Shown here piece after piece: positions 25,956-36,261 of a DNA stretch of 64,000 nucleotides. This DNA comes from Rhodopseudomonas faecalis (lineage in GTDB: Bacteria; Pseudomonadota; Alphaproteobacteria; Rhizobiales; Xanthobacteraceae), in the NCBI RefSeq assembly GCF_003217325.1, contig NZ_QJTI01000013.1:1-64000 (forward strand), in the 5' to 3' direction. Within the stretch, counting starts at the first letter, position 1; each line of letters opens with the position of its first letter. Under the pieces are notes generated by a model, which saw only the letters and a program-made list of their open reading frames with translations, was not told the origin of the DNA and ran no database searches. The position numbers and the translations under genes were made by a program.

Positions 25956-28900
25956 GGCCATTGCCGCGGATATCGCCGAAGCGGCAACCGCCGGCTTTCG
26001 CGGCCGGCTGATCGCACGCGGGCAGGCCCGCGCCATCATCTGGCGCGATGGTGCGCTTCCGGCCGACGCACCGGCGTTCGCGCCGCAGCTCAGCTACGAC
26101 CTGCATAGCTACGCCTATTCCCTGCTCGGCCTGGGCCTTCGCCTTCGCGAGCTTGGCGGCGATCCCACCCAGGCCCGCACGGCCTTCGAGCAGGCCGCCA
26201 CCGCCCTTGAGGCGGTGATGGCCAAGGGCAATCGCCAGGAGATCGATCGCGATTTCCATTTCGTCATGGCGGCGGCCGCCTATCATCTCGCTCACCTGTC
26301 CGCGCGCGCCTATTCCCTCCTCGCCATCGTCGAGGCGGATGAGAATTTCTCTCCGATCGAGCGCGTGCTAGCTCAGTTGATGCGTCGCAATTTCGGCGTC
26401 TTGCGCAGCAGCGTTCTCAACTACCGGGTCTCCGGCCAAGGCAGCGACGCCCGGATCGCTGCCGACATCCAGGCTCGGCTCGACCAAGCCGAGGGCGTGG
26501 CCGCACCGCCGGAGGCCGGTGGCGACGACTTCCTTTTTGACGGCCTGGATACGGCACTCACCGACGCCTTCATGGCCGCCATGTCGCTTTACCTAGTCGC
26601 CCTCGATCGCGGCGAGCAGGCGTTTGTCGATCAGGCGCTGGAACGGCTTCGCGTGAGCCTCGCGATTTGCGGCGAGATGAACATGCTGCCCCAATGGTGG
26701 GCGCACCGTGTCGCGATCCACCTTCTGTCGGATCTATGGTCGAGCACCTTCCATGAAAGGGTCCCGCTTCAGCCTGCAGGCGGATTGGCGGCCGACTGGC
26801 AGCGGTTGCGCGAACTGTTCATCGCGTTGCTGCAGCGTCGCGCGAAAGCGGAGATCGACCTCTGGCCGTCGCAGACCGAGGCAGCCGCCCGCGCCGTCGA
26901 CCAGTCCGATGACCTGGTCGTGTCACTGCCGACGAGCGCCGGCAAGACGCGCATTGCCGAACTCTGCATCCTGCGCTGCCTCGCGGGCGGCGAGCGGGTG
27001 GTGTTCGTCACGCCGCTACGAGCGCTTTCGGCTCAGACCGAAACCACGCTGCAGCGAACCTTCGGCCCGCTCGGCAAGACCATCTCGGCGCTCTATGGCA
27101 GCATCGGCGTCAGCGGCTTCGACGAGGACGCGATCCGTGAGCGCGACATCGTCGTCGCGACGCCGGAGAAGCTCGACTTCGCGCTTCGCAACGATCCGTC
27201 GCTGCTCGACGATGTCGGCCTGCTCGTCTTCGACGAAGGGCACATGATCGGCCTCAACGAACGTGAGGTCCGCTACGAGGCGCAAATCCAGCGACTCCTT
27301 CGCCGCGCCGATGCCCAGCAGCGCCGGATCGTCTGCCTATCGGCCATTCTGCCCGATGGCGACCAGCTCGATGACTTCGCCGCCTGGCTGCGCCGCGATC
27401 ATCCGGGCGGGCTGATCAAGAATGACTGGCGGCCGACCCGGCTGCGCTTTGGTGAGGTGGTGTGGGGGTCGCCAACCGCCCGGCTCGATCTGAGAGTCGG
27501 CGAGGAGCGGCCGTGGGTTCAGCGCTTCCTCACCGGCGCCGCCCCGCCCAATTGGATTCCGCCGAAGCGCCGCCGCACCCGCCTGTTTCCAGACGACCAG
27601 CGCGAACTCTGTCTCGCGACCGCTTGGCGGCTTGTCGACGACGGCCAGACCGTCCTCGTCTTCTGCCCCGAGCGGCGCAGCGTCGAGCCGTTCGCCGATG
27701 TCATCGTCGATCTGCACGAGCGCGGCGCCCTGCGCTCGCTGCTCGATGCTGATCCGAACGTCCTCAGGACTGCCATCGCGCTCGGCGAGGAATGGCTGGG
27801 CGCCGACAACGCGATCCTCAAATGCCTGCGTCTCGGCGTCGCCCTTCACCATGGCGCCCTGCCGACCGCCTATCGCAAGGAGGTGGAGCGTTTGCTGCGC
27901 GAGAACGTCCTCAAGGTCACCATCTCCTCGCCGACGCTGGCCCAAGGCCTCAACCTGTCGGCCACCGCCGTCGTCATGTACTCCCTACATCGCGCCGGCG
28001 AGCGGATCGAGATCAGCGAGTTCAAGAACGTCATCGGCCGGGCGGGACGAGCTTATGTCGACGTCGAGGGCATCGTCCTCTTTCCCATGTTCGACGACAT
28101 CCCCAAGAAGCGGCGGAATTGGGAAGCGCTCATCACCGACCTTGGCGCGCGCGAGATGGAAAGCGGTCTGGTCCGTTTGGTCGCGGTGCTGCTGACGCGG
28201 ATGCGCGCGCGCATCGGCGGAGACCTCAATCAGCTCGTTGAATATGTCGTCAACAACGCCGCCGCTTGGACCTTCCCCGAGATCGCCAACGAAAAGCCGG
28301 AAGACCGCGAGCGCGCTCTCGCCGACTGGGAACGGCACGTCGCGACGCTCGACACCACCATCCTCAGCCTCATCGGCGAGAATGACATTCCCGACGAAGA
28401 GATCGAGGCCGCCCTGGACGACATCCTCCAATCGTCCCTGTGGCACCGGCGCCTGCAGCGTCAGGATGCTCACGTCCAGCAGTTGCTCAAGGCCGGTCTC
28501 GTGTCCCGCAGCCGGCTGATCTGGAGCCAGTCGACGGCTGCCCGGCGGCGCGGCTATTTCCTGGCCGGCGTTGGCCTCACGACGGGCCATGCCCTCGACG
28601 CCATCGCTGCCGACGCCAACCTGCTTCTCATTCAGGCCAATGGCGCAATCCTCGAGGGAGACGCCGAAGCAGCGATCACCGCGATTGCCGGCCTCGCCGA
28701 GCGGGTCTTCGCGTTCTATCCCTTCACACCCGACCCACTACCGGCGAATTGGCGCGACATCCTGCGCGCGTGGCTGCTCGGGCAGCGGCTGGCGGCGCTG
28801 GGCGGGGCTCAGCCATCGGAAACCCTACAGTTCGTCGAAGGCGGTCTGGTCTACCGGCTACCCTGGGCGATGGAGGCGATCCGCGTCCGCGCCGCCGCCA

Positions 28901-29460
28901 ATGGTGACACGGTCGGCGTATTCGACCTGCCGTTGGAAGATCACGAACTTGGTCTCGCGGTGCCGGCCGTCGAGACCGGCACCCTGAACCGTTCCGCGTC
29001 CATCCTCATCCAGGCGGGCTTCAATTCGCGGCTGGCAGCGATCAAGGCGGTGACCGACACTGGCGCGACGTTCACGACGGGTCAGGAGTTGCGACAATGG
29101 CTCAACTCCGAGCCTGTCGCTGCCTGGAGCGCGCTGCCTGACTGGCCGACGCTGGAGACAAAGCCGATATGGGCGGAGTTCGCCCAGAGCTTCACGCCAG
29201 CCGAGAAACGCATCTGGGCTGATCGACGCTATTGGGCGAATGTCGCATGGCTGGGCGCCCCCCCTCCGCCTGGCACGGCAGTTCAGGTTCACAACTGGGC
29301 GGGTCAGCCACGAGTGCTCTCGACCGACGGCACGCCCCTTGGCACCGTCCAGGCAGCACTTTATCCGCTTCGAGCCGGACTCCTTCGCGCACAGGTCGCG
29401 CAGGACGTCAGTAAAATCGACATCGCATATCTCGGTCCTGACGATTTGGCAGGCCCATAG
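25939..29460 (+). CDS. hamB: HamB, helicase subunit of a Hachiman anti-phage system
   Basis: 1173 residues. About 300 helical N-terminal residues precede a superfamily-2, Ski2-like helicase core: Walker A LPTSAGKTR (331-337), DEGH box (432-435), SAILPDG (motif III), VLVFCPERRS and the GRAGRAYVDVEG motif VI. A long C-terminal region follows. HamB is the DNA-binding sensor and motor that releases HamA. It is translated from an overlapping start within hamA. Its length is within the family range and all core motifs are intact, so the system looks functional apart from the uncertain start of the nuclease two genes upstream. Confidence 0.93.
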   Translation: MPTTPEAIAADIAEAATAGFRGRLIARGQARAIIWRDGALPADAPAFAPQLSYDLHSYAYSLLGLGLRLRELGGDPTQARTAFEQAATALEAVMAKGNRQEIDRDFHFVMAAAAYHLAHLSARAYSLLAIVEADENFSPIERVLAQLMRRNFGVLRSSVLNYRVSGQGSDARIAADIQARLDQAEGVAAPPEAGGDDFLFDGLDTALTDAFMAAMSLYLVALDRGEQAFVDQALERLRVSLAICGEMNMLPQWWAHRVAIHLLSDLWSSTFHERVPLQPAGGLAADWQRLRELFIALLQRRAKAEIDLWPSQTEAAARAVDQSDDLVVSLPTSAGKTRIAELCILRCLAGGERVVFVTPLRALSAQTETTLQRTFGPLGKTISALYGSIGVSGFDEDAIRERDIVVATPEKLDFALRNDPSLLDDVGLLVFDEGHMIGLNEREVRYEAQIQRLLRRADAQQRRIVCLSAILPDGDQLDDFAAWLRRDHPGGLIKNDWRPTRLRFGEVVWGSPTARLDLRVGEERPWVQRFLTGAAPPNWIPPKRRRTRLFPDDQRELCLATAWRLVDDGQTVLVFCPERRSVEPFADVIVDLHERGALRSLLDADPNVLRTAIALGEEWLGADNAILKCLRLGVALHHGALPTAYRKEVERLLRENVLKVTISSPTLAQGLNLSATAVVMYSLHRAGERIEISEFKNVIGRAGRAYVDVEGIVLFPMFDDIPKKRRNWEALITDLGAREMESGLVRLVAVLLTRMRARIGGDLNQLVEYVVNNAAAWTFPEIANEKPEDRERALADWERHVATLDTTILSLIGENDIPDEEIEAALDDILQSSLWHRRLQRQDAHVQQLLKAGLVSRSRLIWSQSTAARRRGYFLAGVGLTTGHALDAIAADANLLLIQANGAILEGDAEAAITAIAGLAERVFAFYPFTPDPLPANWRDILRAWLLGQRLAALGGAQPSETLQFVEGGLVYRLPWAMEAIRVRAAANGDTVGVFDLPLEDHELGLAVPAVETGTLNRSASILIQAGFNSRLAAIKAVTDTGATFTTGQELRQWLNSEPVAAWSALPDWPTLETKPIWAEFAQSFTPAEKRIWADRRYWANVAWLGAPPPPGTAVQVHNWAGQPRVLSTDGTPLGTVQAALYPLRAGLLRAQVAQDVSKIDIAYLGPDDLAGP

Positions 29461-29883
29461 ACTGAACCCTCGTGGCTGCCGACTGCCGCCGCTGCGCTCA
29501 TGGCGCCATTGGCTTTCCTACCGGCCGGCAACCTATCAAGAGTGAGAAGGTCCCGGCTATCTTCGGGTTCGATATGGTCACGAACACAACCGCCAACCAG
29601 TCGGCGGCAACGGAGGCATTGGACGTGCCTTCGCGCTACAATCAACAGAGTGATGAGCACGCGTCACCGCGATCGCCACGACATTGCGCAACAATGGCGT
29701 CTCGCCACTCAAGCTCCCCGCAATCCCCCCGCGCCGCAAGCGATGATGTCTGCAACTTTTCCAAATAGGTAGAGTCGACGTTGTAGAAGTGACGCGCCGT
29801 CGATGCTCGACCAATCTTGCGGAGTGAACGATATCCGGTCACTTCGGTTGGGTTGGACGCTTCGGCGCAGCCCTTTGGCTTGA
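29461..29883. other. 423-bp gap at the end of the defence block
   Basis: Short open frames exist on both strands, but none has recognisable protein character or a ribosome site. No hairpin terminator behind hamB was identified. The sequence looks like decayed DNA. Confidence 0.4.
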
Positions 29884-31244
29884 TCACGCGCACTGCCGTT
29901 TCGAGGACTTTGACGAGACCGCGCCTACGGCCGGCATAGTCATCACAACTCGAAGCCCTGTCGGGTCGTTCGAATTCAATTCGATCGCACCTCCGTGCCG
30001 CTGGACGACTTCTCGCGCGATAGATAAGCCCAAACCGAACCCCTTATTGATCGAGGTGCGGGCATTGTCGGCCTTAAAGAATGGATCGAACACGCGATCG
30101 CGGATAGACTCGGGAATACCGGGACCATTTTCCGCAATTTCGATCTCAATTTGGCCGGTCTCGTCTTCCGCGAGCGCTACCGAAACCTTTCCAGCAAATT
30201 TCACCGCGTTCCCAACGATGTTCGTGATGGCGCGAGACAACGCGCGTGGACGGCACTCGTATGAGAGGCGACCGGGGCCGACGTAGGCCACGTCGTGACC
30301 CATGTCGGCTAAATCAAAGCAGATAGTCTTCAGAAAGCTGGGCAAATCGATTCGGGTAACCGTCTCTGACTGGGCGTCGTCCCGCAGATAATCCAGGGTC
30401 TCATCCATCATTCGACTAATTGTCGTGATGTCGGTCAGCATCGCGGCCTGCAAATCCGAATCTGCAACCCGCTCCGTTCGTAGCCGACGCCTCGTCAGAG
30501 GCGTTCGCAGATCGTGGCTGATCGCGGCCAGCATGCGCGTACGGTCGTCGATCAGTCGCGGATACGGGTGCGCATGTCGTTGAGCGCATCCGTGACTTGG
30601 ATGATTTCTTGCGGACCTCTTCTAGCCAGCGCCTCTGAGGCCAGGGACGTTTGGCCGAACGAGGCTGCGGCATCGGCAACTTTGGCCAGCGGAGTCACCA
30701 CCCAGCGGACCGCATACAAGGATAGCAACACGGTCGAAACCACGATGATCGTTGCCATCAGAGCAGCGGGCGCGAGCAACATGCGCCACAGCGGCGAGTC
30801 AACTCTCAACTCGAACACCATAGCCTCGGAACCAGCCAATCGCATAACGACCTGCGATTCTGGTCCGTTAGGATCGCGAAGGTCCGCAATCAACTCAACG
30901 TCGGGTTGGTTCGTCAACGCGCGCTCAACGAGCCACGGTACAAGCGACCCGTTATTGTCTTTGATCGGCACAAGCTCGCCGATTGCGACGCGCCTGATCT
31001 GCGGATCGAGGCGCTGCGCTGTTGAAATGATCGCGTCCCGCTCCGATGGTGTGCTCGCATTGCGGGCAAGTCGCGAGATTTCTGCAATCCGTGCGATCGC
31101 CGCCCGATTGTCGTTGGCCGGCGGGCCGATGAAAAGGATGAGCACCGATGCCAGCAGCGCGACCGCGAGCAGGACGGAAACAGCTACGATAAACGTGATC
31201 TGGCTCGTGATGCTTCGTGGCATAAGCCGCTGCGCCAATTTCAT
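29884..31244 (-). pseudogene. EnvZ-type sensor histidine kinase, frameshifted
   Basis: Residues from 31244 down to about 30552 give a TM helix, a periplasmic domain, a second TM helix and a HAMP-like linker (VRWVVTPLAKVADAAASFG). The frame then ends at a TGA. In another frame from about 30550, the dimerisation/phosphoacceptor helix MLAAISHDLRTPLTR (His box) and the ATPase domain (N box IVGNAVKF, ENGPGIPESIRDRVF, GFGLGLSIA) continue to 29884. The two halves join as ...TRIRD-x-IDDRTRM, exactly the usual junction, so one base has been lost near 30550. It is paired with the response-regulator remnant just upstream. Confidence 0.82.
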
Positions 31245-31505
31245 CGATGTTCCTCAACTGACGGCGTGAACACATATCCTCCCAACCGCACCATCTTGAT
31301 CATGGAGCGATCGGATGGGTCAGGCTCCAGTTTCGGTCGGATGCGGCTGATATGGACGTCGATGCTGCGCTCAATCGACCCAGCCATTCCCCCATGCACA
31401 AGCGCGATGAGTTGCTCGCGCGACATCACCTTTCCGGGGTTGCGGCAGAACCCGAGCAGGAGATCGAATTCGACGCTGGTGAGCGTGATCTTCACACGGG
31501 AGAGG
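31241..31505 (-). pseudogene. OmpR-family response regulator, C-terminal DNA-binding domain only
   Basis: About 88 residues form the winged helix (LTSVEFDLLLGFCRNPG, SREQLIALV, RSIDVHISRIRPKLE, GGYVF). The receiver domain with the phospho-Asp is absent. Upstream of about 31505 the frame stays open but reads through a tRNA-like 3' end and unrelated sequence. It overlaps the kinase gene start by four bases. The missing part was cut off where the tRNA fragment lies. Confidence 0.78.
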
Positions 31506-31507
31506 TC

Positions 31508-31535
31508 CAAGGTTCGATCCCTTGTGCGCCCACCA
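31508..31535 (+). other. tRNA 3'-end fragment (T arm, acceptor strand, CCA), putative attachment site
   Basis: CAAGG-TTCGATC-CCTTG is a complete T arm, followed by TGCGCCC, A and CCA at 31533-31535, then a T run. No D arm or anticodon arm lies upstream, so this is only the last ~28 bases of a tRNA gene, perhaps tRNA-Lys from the GGGCGCA-type acceptor it would need. Such fragments mark where tRNA-targeting islands end. It falls exactly where the response regulator loses its receiver domain. The following 224 bases, to 31759, show no gene. Confidence 0.65.
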
Positions 31536-31759
31536 TTTTTATCAATATTTAAAAGGGTTGGGACTTTACTTCCCTTGCGGAGTGCCCCGAGAGGACTGGG
31601 GCACAATCTGGGCACAGCATGCTCGGTGACCGCGGCGCATCCGGGATCGACGACGCCCGCTCGATCGTCGAGGTGGTCTTCTGTTTGGACAAGCCGTAAA
31701 ATCTCCCCCGCGCTCGGCGACCGCGACACCCTCTTGCGGGTGATGCGGATACCGTGACG

Positions 31760-34060
31760 TCAGCAGGCCAAAGGTTCGCTGATCCGCGCCTTACGTGCAC
31801 GGCGGCGGCTGCGGCGATCGAGAAACGGCTGGACGTCTTCGGCGCGCAGCGGCTTTGCGAAGTAATAGCCCTGGCCCTGATTGCACCCCAGTCCGCGAAT
31901 CCACGCCAGTTCGGCTTCGTTCTCGATACCTTCCGCGGTGGTCTCCATCGACAACGCCCGCGCCATGCTAATGACGGCCGAGATCACTGCGTTGCGCTCC
32001 TTCAGCGCGGTCTGGCCGGAGACGAACGAGCGGTCGATCTTCAGTTTGTGAACCGGCAGCCGGGTGAGATAGCCGAGCGAACTGAAGCCGGTCCCGAAAT
32101 CGTCGAGCGCGATACGAACGCCCACCGCATTCATCTTCTCGATGAACGACCGCGCCCGTTCGCCGTGGCGGATAAACACTGCTTCGGTCAATTCCAGTTC
32201 GAGCCGGTGAGCATCGAGGCCGCTCTTTGCGAGCGCGCCGAACACCATTTCGTCGAGCCGCTCGTCACCCAATTGCACCGGCGACAGGTTGACCGCGACG
32301 CCGATGTCGTCCGGCCAGGTCGCCGCAATCCGCGTCGCCGTTTTCAGCACCCATTTTCCGATTTCGGCGATCAGGCCGGTGGTCTCGGCGACGGCGATGA
32401 AGCGATCTGGCGGCACCAGCCCCTTGGTCGGATGCGTCCAGCGCAGCAAGGCTTCGAAATACACGACGCGCGACGTCGCGATGTCGACCACCGGCTGAAA
32501 CGCTAGCCAGAGCTCGTTCGCAGCCAGCGCTCGGCGCAAATCCTCGGCGAACTCGCGCCGCTCCTGCTGCGCCTGGTCCATCGCGGCATCGAACACCGCC
32601 ACCGAGCCTTTGGACCCGTGCTTGGCGGCGTAGAGCGCGGTATCGGCCTCGTTCAGCAAGCGGTCGACGTTCTCCTGAAGATCGGTTCGGAAGGCGACGC
32701 CGGCGGTCGTTCCGATCACGACGCTCGCCGCATCGAGCGCGAATGGCTGCGCGATCGCCGAACCGATCGCCCGCAAGGTCGACACCACCTCGCTTTGGCC
32801 CATACTCTCGAAGAACAATCCGAACTCGTCGCCGCCGAGCCGGCCGACTCCGATCGACGCGCTCTCGAACGTCTTGAGCCGTCTGGCGACCGCGACGAGC
32901 AGTTGGTCGCCCGCGGCGTGCCCGAGTGAATCGTTGACGCCCTTGAAGCCGTCGAGATCCAGCACCGCGACGGCGAGCGCCGTCGGCGACAGCGCGGACG
33001 CCGCCGCGTCGCGGAAGGTGGTCCGGTTCGGCAGGCCGGTCAAAGCGTCGGTGGTGGCGAGCCAGATCACTCGATCCTTTGCGGTCTTCGCATCGGACAC
33101 ATCCGAGCCCACGCAGCGCCATCCCGACGCCCGCCGCCCCCGTTGCACGATCGGGCTGGCCGAGATCGACCACCAGCGCCGGGTGCCGTCGTCGAGAACC
33201 ACCTCGACCAGCAAGCCCTTGAACGCGACGCCAGCTTCACACGTCGCCGCGAAGGATCGCTTCGACGCGGCGGAGAGCCAGTCCGCGAACGGCCGCTTGA
33301 GCAGATCGTCTTCGGACAGGCCGACGATTTCGGCAAGGCGCGGCGAGACGTCCTGAAAGCGCTGCTCGGCATCGAGCTCGAACAGCCAGTCCGAGGCGTT
33401 CTGTTGAAATTCGCTGAGCAGAAGCTGGATCACCTCGCCGCGTTCAGTCAGTTCGGCCTCGGACGTCACCTTGTCGACGTAGAGGCGCGCGGTTCCCACC
33501 GCCGCGTAGCAAACGGCAACGGAATACGCCAACAGCAGCACGACGAGCGGGATGGCATGTTCGAGGTCCGCCCCCAGCACGCCGGCGAGGCCGCCCGCCG
33601 TCAGGCACACGACGTAGCCGTTCGCCGCGCTCGGAACGGTGGCGAGCGCGAAGGCGCCGCAACAGATCATGCCGGTGACCAGCGTCGCGACGAGAAGCTG
33701 ACCTCCGCCCGTCAGCTCCGCGAACCACAGAGCCGGCAACGCGCCCCACAACAGACCGAGACCCGCTCCGTGCCAGGTCGCCCGCCGGATCGCCCGCGGC
33801 GACGCGGCGCCCCGACCCGGGCGTCGTTGCGCATCGATCCACGACCGGATCGCAAATCCGGCCGCGAGCACCACCAGCGACAGCCACACCAGAACGGCCA
33901 GCGCGCCGGCCTTGGTGCTGACGATGTGTGCGGAGACCGCCGCGTTGACGACATTGGCGACCATCATCACGGGGGTGAATCGCAGCATCGCGTTGAGCTG
34001 CTGGCCGCGTACATAGTCTGAGCTATCGGTTCGCTGTTGCGCAAGGCCGGAGACGCGCAT
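31760..34060 (-). CDS. Membrane-bound GGDEF-EAL protein (c-di-GMP cyclase/phosphodiesterase)
   Basis: About 766 residues from the ATG at 34060. A hydrophobic N-terminal half has several TM helices, a PAS-like sensor follows (WLFELDAEQRFQDVSPRLAEI), then a GGDEF domain with the intact active site RLGGDEFGLF and an EAL domain with YFEALLRW, AVNLSP and DDFGTGFSSL. Both active sites look intact, so it could make or break c-di-GMP. A longer open frame reaches 34297, next to the chemoreceptor fragment, but that extension looks artificial. It controls lifestyle switches in general; no target is visible here. Confidence 0.9.
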   Translation of the reverse strand: MRVSGLAQQRTDSSDYVRGQQLNAMLRFTPVMMVANVVNAAVSAHIVSTKAGALAVLVWLSLVVLAAGFAIRSWIDAQRRPGRGAASPRAIRRATWHGAGLGLLWGALPALWFAELTGGGQLLVATLVTGMICCGAFALATVPSAANGYVVCLTAGGLAGVLGADLEHAIPLVVLLLAYSVAVCYAAVGTARLYVDKVTSEAELTERGEVIQLLLSEFQQNASDWLFELDAEQRFQDVSPRLAEIVGLSEDDLLKRPFADWLSAASKRSFAATCEAGVAFKGLLVEVVLDDGTRRWWSISASPIVQRGRRASGWRCVGSDVSDAKTAKDRVIWLATTDALTGLPNRTTFRDAAASALSPTALAVAVLDLDGFKGVNDSLGHAAGDQLLVAVARRLKTFESASIGVGRLGGDEFGLFFESMGQSEVVSTLRAIGSAIAQPFALDAASVVIGTTAGVAFRTDLQENVDRLLNEADTALYAAKHGSKGSVAVFDAAMDQAQQERREFAEDLRRALAANELWLAFQPVVDIATSRVVYFEALLRWTHPTKGLVPPDRFIAVAETTGLIAEIGKWVLKTATRIAATWPDDIGVAVNLSPVQLGDERLDEMVFGALAKSGLDAHRLELELTEAVFIRHGERARSFIEKMNAVGVRIALDDFGTGFSSLGYLTRLPVHKLKIDRSFVSGQTALKERNAVISAVISMARALSMETTAEGIENEAELAWIRGLGCNQGQGYYFAKPLRAEDVQPFLDRRSRRRARKARISEPLAC

Positions 34061-34297
34061 GAACTCGGAAGGATCGACTATCGCGCGCCTCCATCGCTGC
34101 AGACCGCCGCTATGAGCGAGAACGGACTGCTGGACTGAAACTAGGCGATCACCGAGTGAACGGAATATGCACCAGATTGGCAATGTTCGAACTACCTCAG
34201 GGGCAGGTGACGCTACTCGTTGCCGACTGAACTCAATACGCGATACTTCTTTCACGCGCGTTAAGCGTCGGACTGGGACGCGGCACACCGGCAGCAC

Positions 34298-34828
34298 TCA
34301 GTATCCGCCACGATCCAGATTGGCGGTGCCGCCGCCGTTGCCGGTTGCCGCGATAAGCGCGTCGGCCTTCCTATCCCAATCGGTCGCTAATGTGGCGCGT
34401 TTCTCGTTGAGTTCGAGCATCTTCTTCTGCTGCTGGGCCTGTTCGTCTGCGCCGACGGCATATTCGTCCGTAAGTCTCGTGATTTCACCGTACATCCGCT
34501 TTTCTTCTGGCGATGCCGAGAGAGCGATCGATACCTCCAGCAATTTCGCCTGCGCGGCCTTGGCATCCCGAAACTGGCTGCGTCGCTTATCAAAATCCTT
34601 CGTCGAGCGTGCCAACCGAACGCCACGCACAGCAAGCTGCATGTTTCGCATTTCCGATTCCGCGATCAGAGCGTTTTCCGAGATCTGGGCTTCGTCGTCC
34701 GCGTGTCGGTTCGCTTCGCGCACCTTAGGCTCGGTGGCCGCCTGATTGGCGATCATCCCGACCGCTAGCATAATGCCGATCACTCCCGCAAAGCCGAGCT
34801 TGATCCCGATTCGATTGAGGCTACGCAT
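34298..34828 (-). CDS. Chemoreceptor N-terminal sensor fragment
   Basis: 176 residues: one N-terminal TM helix (LGFAGVIGIMLAVGMIANQA) and a charged four-helix-bundle-like periplasmic part. No second TM, HAMP or signalling domain follows; the frame ends after a Gly-rich tail. Full methyl-accepting proteins have over 500 residues, so this is most likely the left-over sensor of a truncated receptor. A chemoreceptor tail at 37982-38215 cannot be its other half because the order is wrong for a minus-strand gene. Confidence 0.55.
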   Translation of the reverse strand: MRSLNRIGIKLGFAGVIGIMLAVGMIANQAATEPKVREANRHADDEAQISENALIAESEMRNMQLAVRGVRLARSTKDFDKRRSQFRDAKAAQAKLLEVSIALSASPEEKRMYGEITRLTDEYAVGADEQAQQQKKMLELNEKRATLATDWDRKADALIAATGNGGGTANLDRGGY

Positions 34829-34958
34829 GTTGTCTACTCCACTCCTAAGTGGCCCCTCGGCTATGGTTGCAATTTCGGCAGATTGCCGCTTCTAATGCCC
34901 GACCGACAGCGATCGCAGCACACGATCGAGGGCGCTCGATCGGAGACCTCGTGCGCTC

Positions 34959-35282
34959 CTATCCCTCCTCGCGCTCGTTGATCTTCGAGAGCAGATGACG
35001 AAGAGTCTTTGTCTGGTGGTTCAACTGCTTCGCGGCGATTGCAAGCCGATCTCGATTAGCGTTGATGCTCGCGCTCAAATGGCCCCTTATACGCGCATCC
35101 TCGATGGTCGGAATCAGGAGGGCCATTTGATCCAATTCGTGTCGCAGCCGGCCGGCCACTTCTTGGCAACTTGCACTCACCTCGGCGAGCGCATTTCCTT
35201 CCATTGAAACGCGTTCGACGGACGACACGATCCATTCCGTGGACACACTTCGTTTCGTAGGAAACTCGATGATCAACCCCAT
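34959..35282 (-). CDS. Small helical protein of unknown function
   Basis: 107 residues, rich in Glu, Arg and Leu, with a predicted helical pattern from about residue 20 onward (LRHELDQMALLIPTIEDARI, LRHLLSKINEREEG). It looks like a genuine protein by composition, but I do not recognise a family. It is transcribed in the same direction as the chemoreceptor fragment. Confidence 0.5.
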   Translation of the reverse strand: MGLIIEFPTKRSVSTEWIVSSVERVSMEGNALAEVSASCQEVAGRLRHELDQMALLIPTIEDARIRGHLSASINANRDRLAIAAKQLNHQTKTLRHLLSKINEREEG

Positions 35283-36003
35283 ACTTCCTCCGTACCTTGG
35301 ATACCGTGCTCACATGGCCGTTCTTATAGCAGCCAACCCAACAGACACATCGCTCTACGCTCTCCGGATCGCGCGAGGCTCTCCTTGGTTGATAGGTCGC
35401 TCGATTTGATGGGGCCCGACGTCGACATATGGATCCACGAAAAACAACCTAATTGCTCGTCTGGCGACCGCCTGTCTCGACAGAGACACAATCGTACTAA
35501 CGTGATCCTTTCTAACTACTTATTCTCTACCTGGCATGCATGCATATGGCACTGTGGTTACACGATGTCGCAATCCACAGACACTAGCACGTACCAAACA
35601 CACAAATACCGCAACTGGAGATGCCATCCAGCGCAGATTGGGTCTCCCATTTCCTGCGGCACGCAGTCATACAGCCTGAGGGGCTGGGCATCGTGATTCG
35701 CAGCGACGCTGCAGCGCGCGCAAGATTGGGGGTTGCCGCCTCAAACGGGTCTCGGCGTCAGGATAGATTTCGGAACATTATTGCCGGCAGAGGCCCACCG
35801 CTTCGCAGCCACGGCTGACGTTTCCTGGACTAATTCTGCACTTGGGAGCTCGGACTCCCGTTGTCTGCGCCGACAATTCAGCAGCCCGGATATCGTCCGC
35901 TACGCCCTCGGGCAGCGCGTGCCCTATTTGACTAATGCCCGAGGAGCAGCCATCCAAACTGAAGGGCGCTATCCAATGCGAGCAAATGACGCGATGCCCG
36001 ATA
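35283..36003. other. 721-bp gap, lower GC, no supported gene
   Basis: Many short frames occur on both strands, none with protein-like composition or a ribosome site. GC is visibly lower than in the flanking ICE and chromosomal genes. I see no RNA gene or repeat. Confidence 0.45.
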
Positions 36004-36261
36004 CTACCCTTTGTCGCCGCCATCACTCAGGGCCTGAATTCCCCTCAGCCGCCTTCCGTCCGTACTGATCGCACTTCCGTTTGGGTTGGACCTCACAACG
36101 ACATTCATCCTGCCATCGCAGTCTGGACAGACATACTCGTGTACATCGTAGCCACTCGCGATGCGCCAACGGCCATTGAAGTTCCTATTGCGGCTGCATC
36201 GAGAACAGACATTCTGGATCACGACCATGGTTTTCTCCCAAATCAGTGAACTAATGCTCAT
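36004..36261 (-). CDS. Small zinc-ribbon-like protein
   Basis: 85 residues with two CxxC knuckles, CSRC and CPDC, about 25 residues apart, as in zinc ribbons. The start may be Met12 (VVIQNVCSRC downstream) rather than the first Met. It may be a regulator or a metal-binding adaptor; nothing nearby says more. Confidence 0.5.
   Translation of the reverse strand: MSISSLIWEKTMVVIQNVCSRCSRNRNFNGRWRIASGYDVHEYVCPDCDGRMNVVVRSNPNGSAISTDGRRLRGIQALSDGGDKG

Noticed and set aside
29642-29893. Minus-strand frame of 83 residues behind hamB
   Set aside because: No family resemblance and no convincing start; kept as an empty gap.
31440-31535. Complete tRNA gene
   Set aside because: Only the T arm and 3' acceptor strand are present; D and anticodon arms are missing and the upstream sequence codes for the response-regulator domain.
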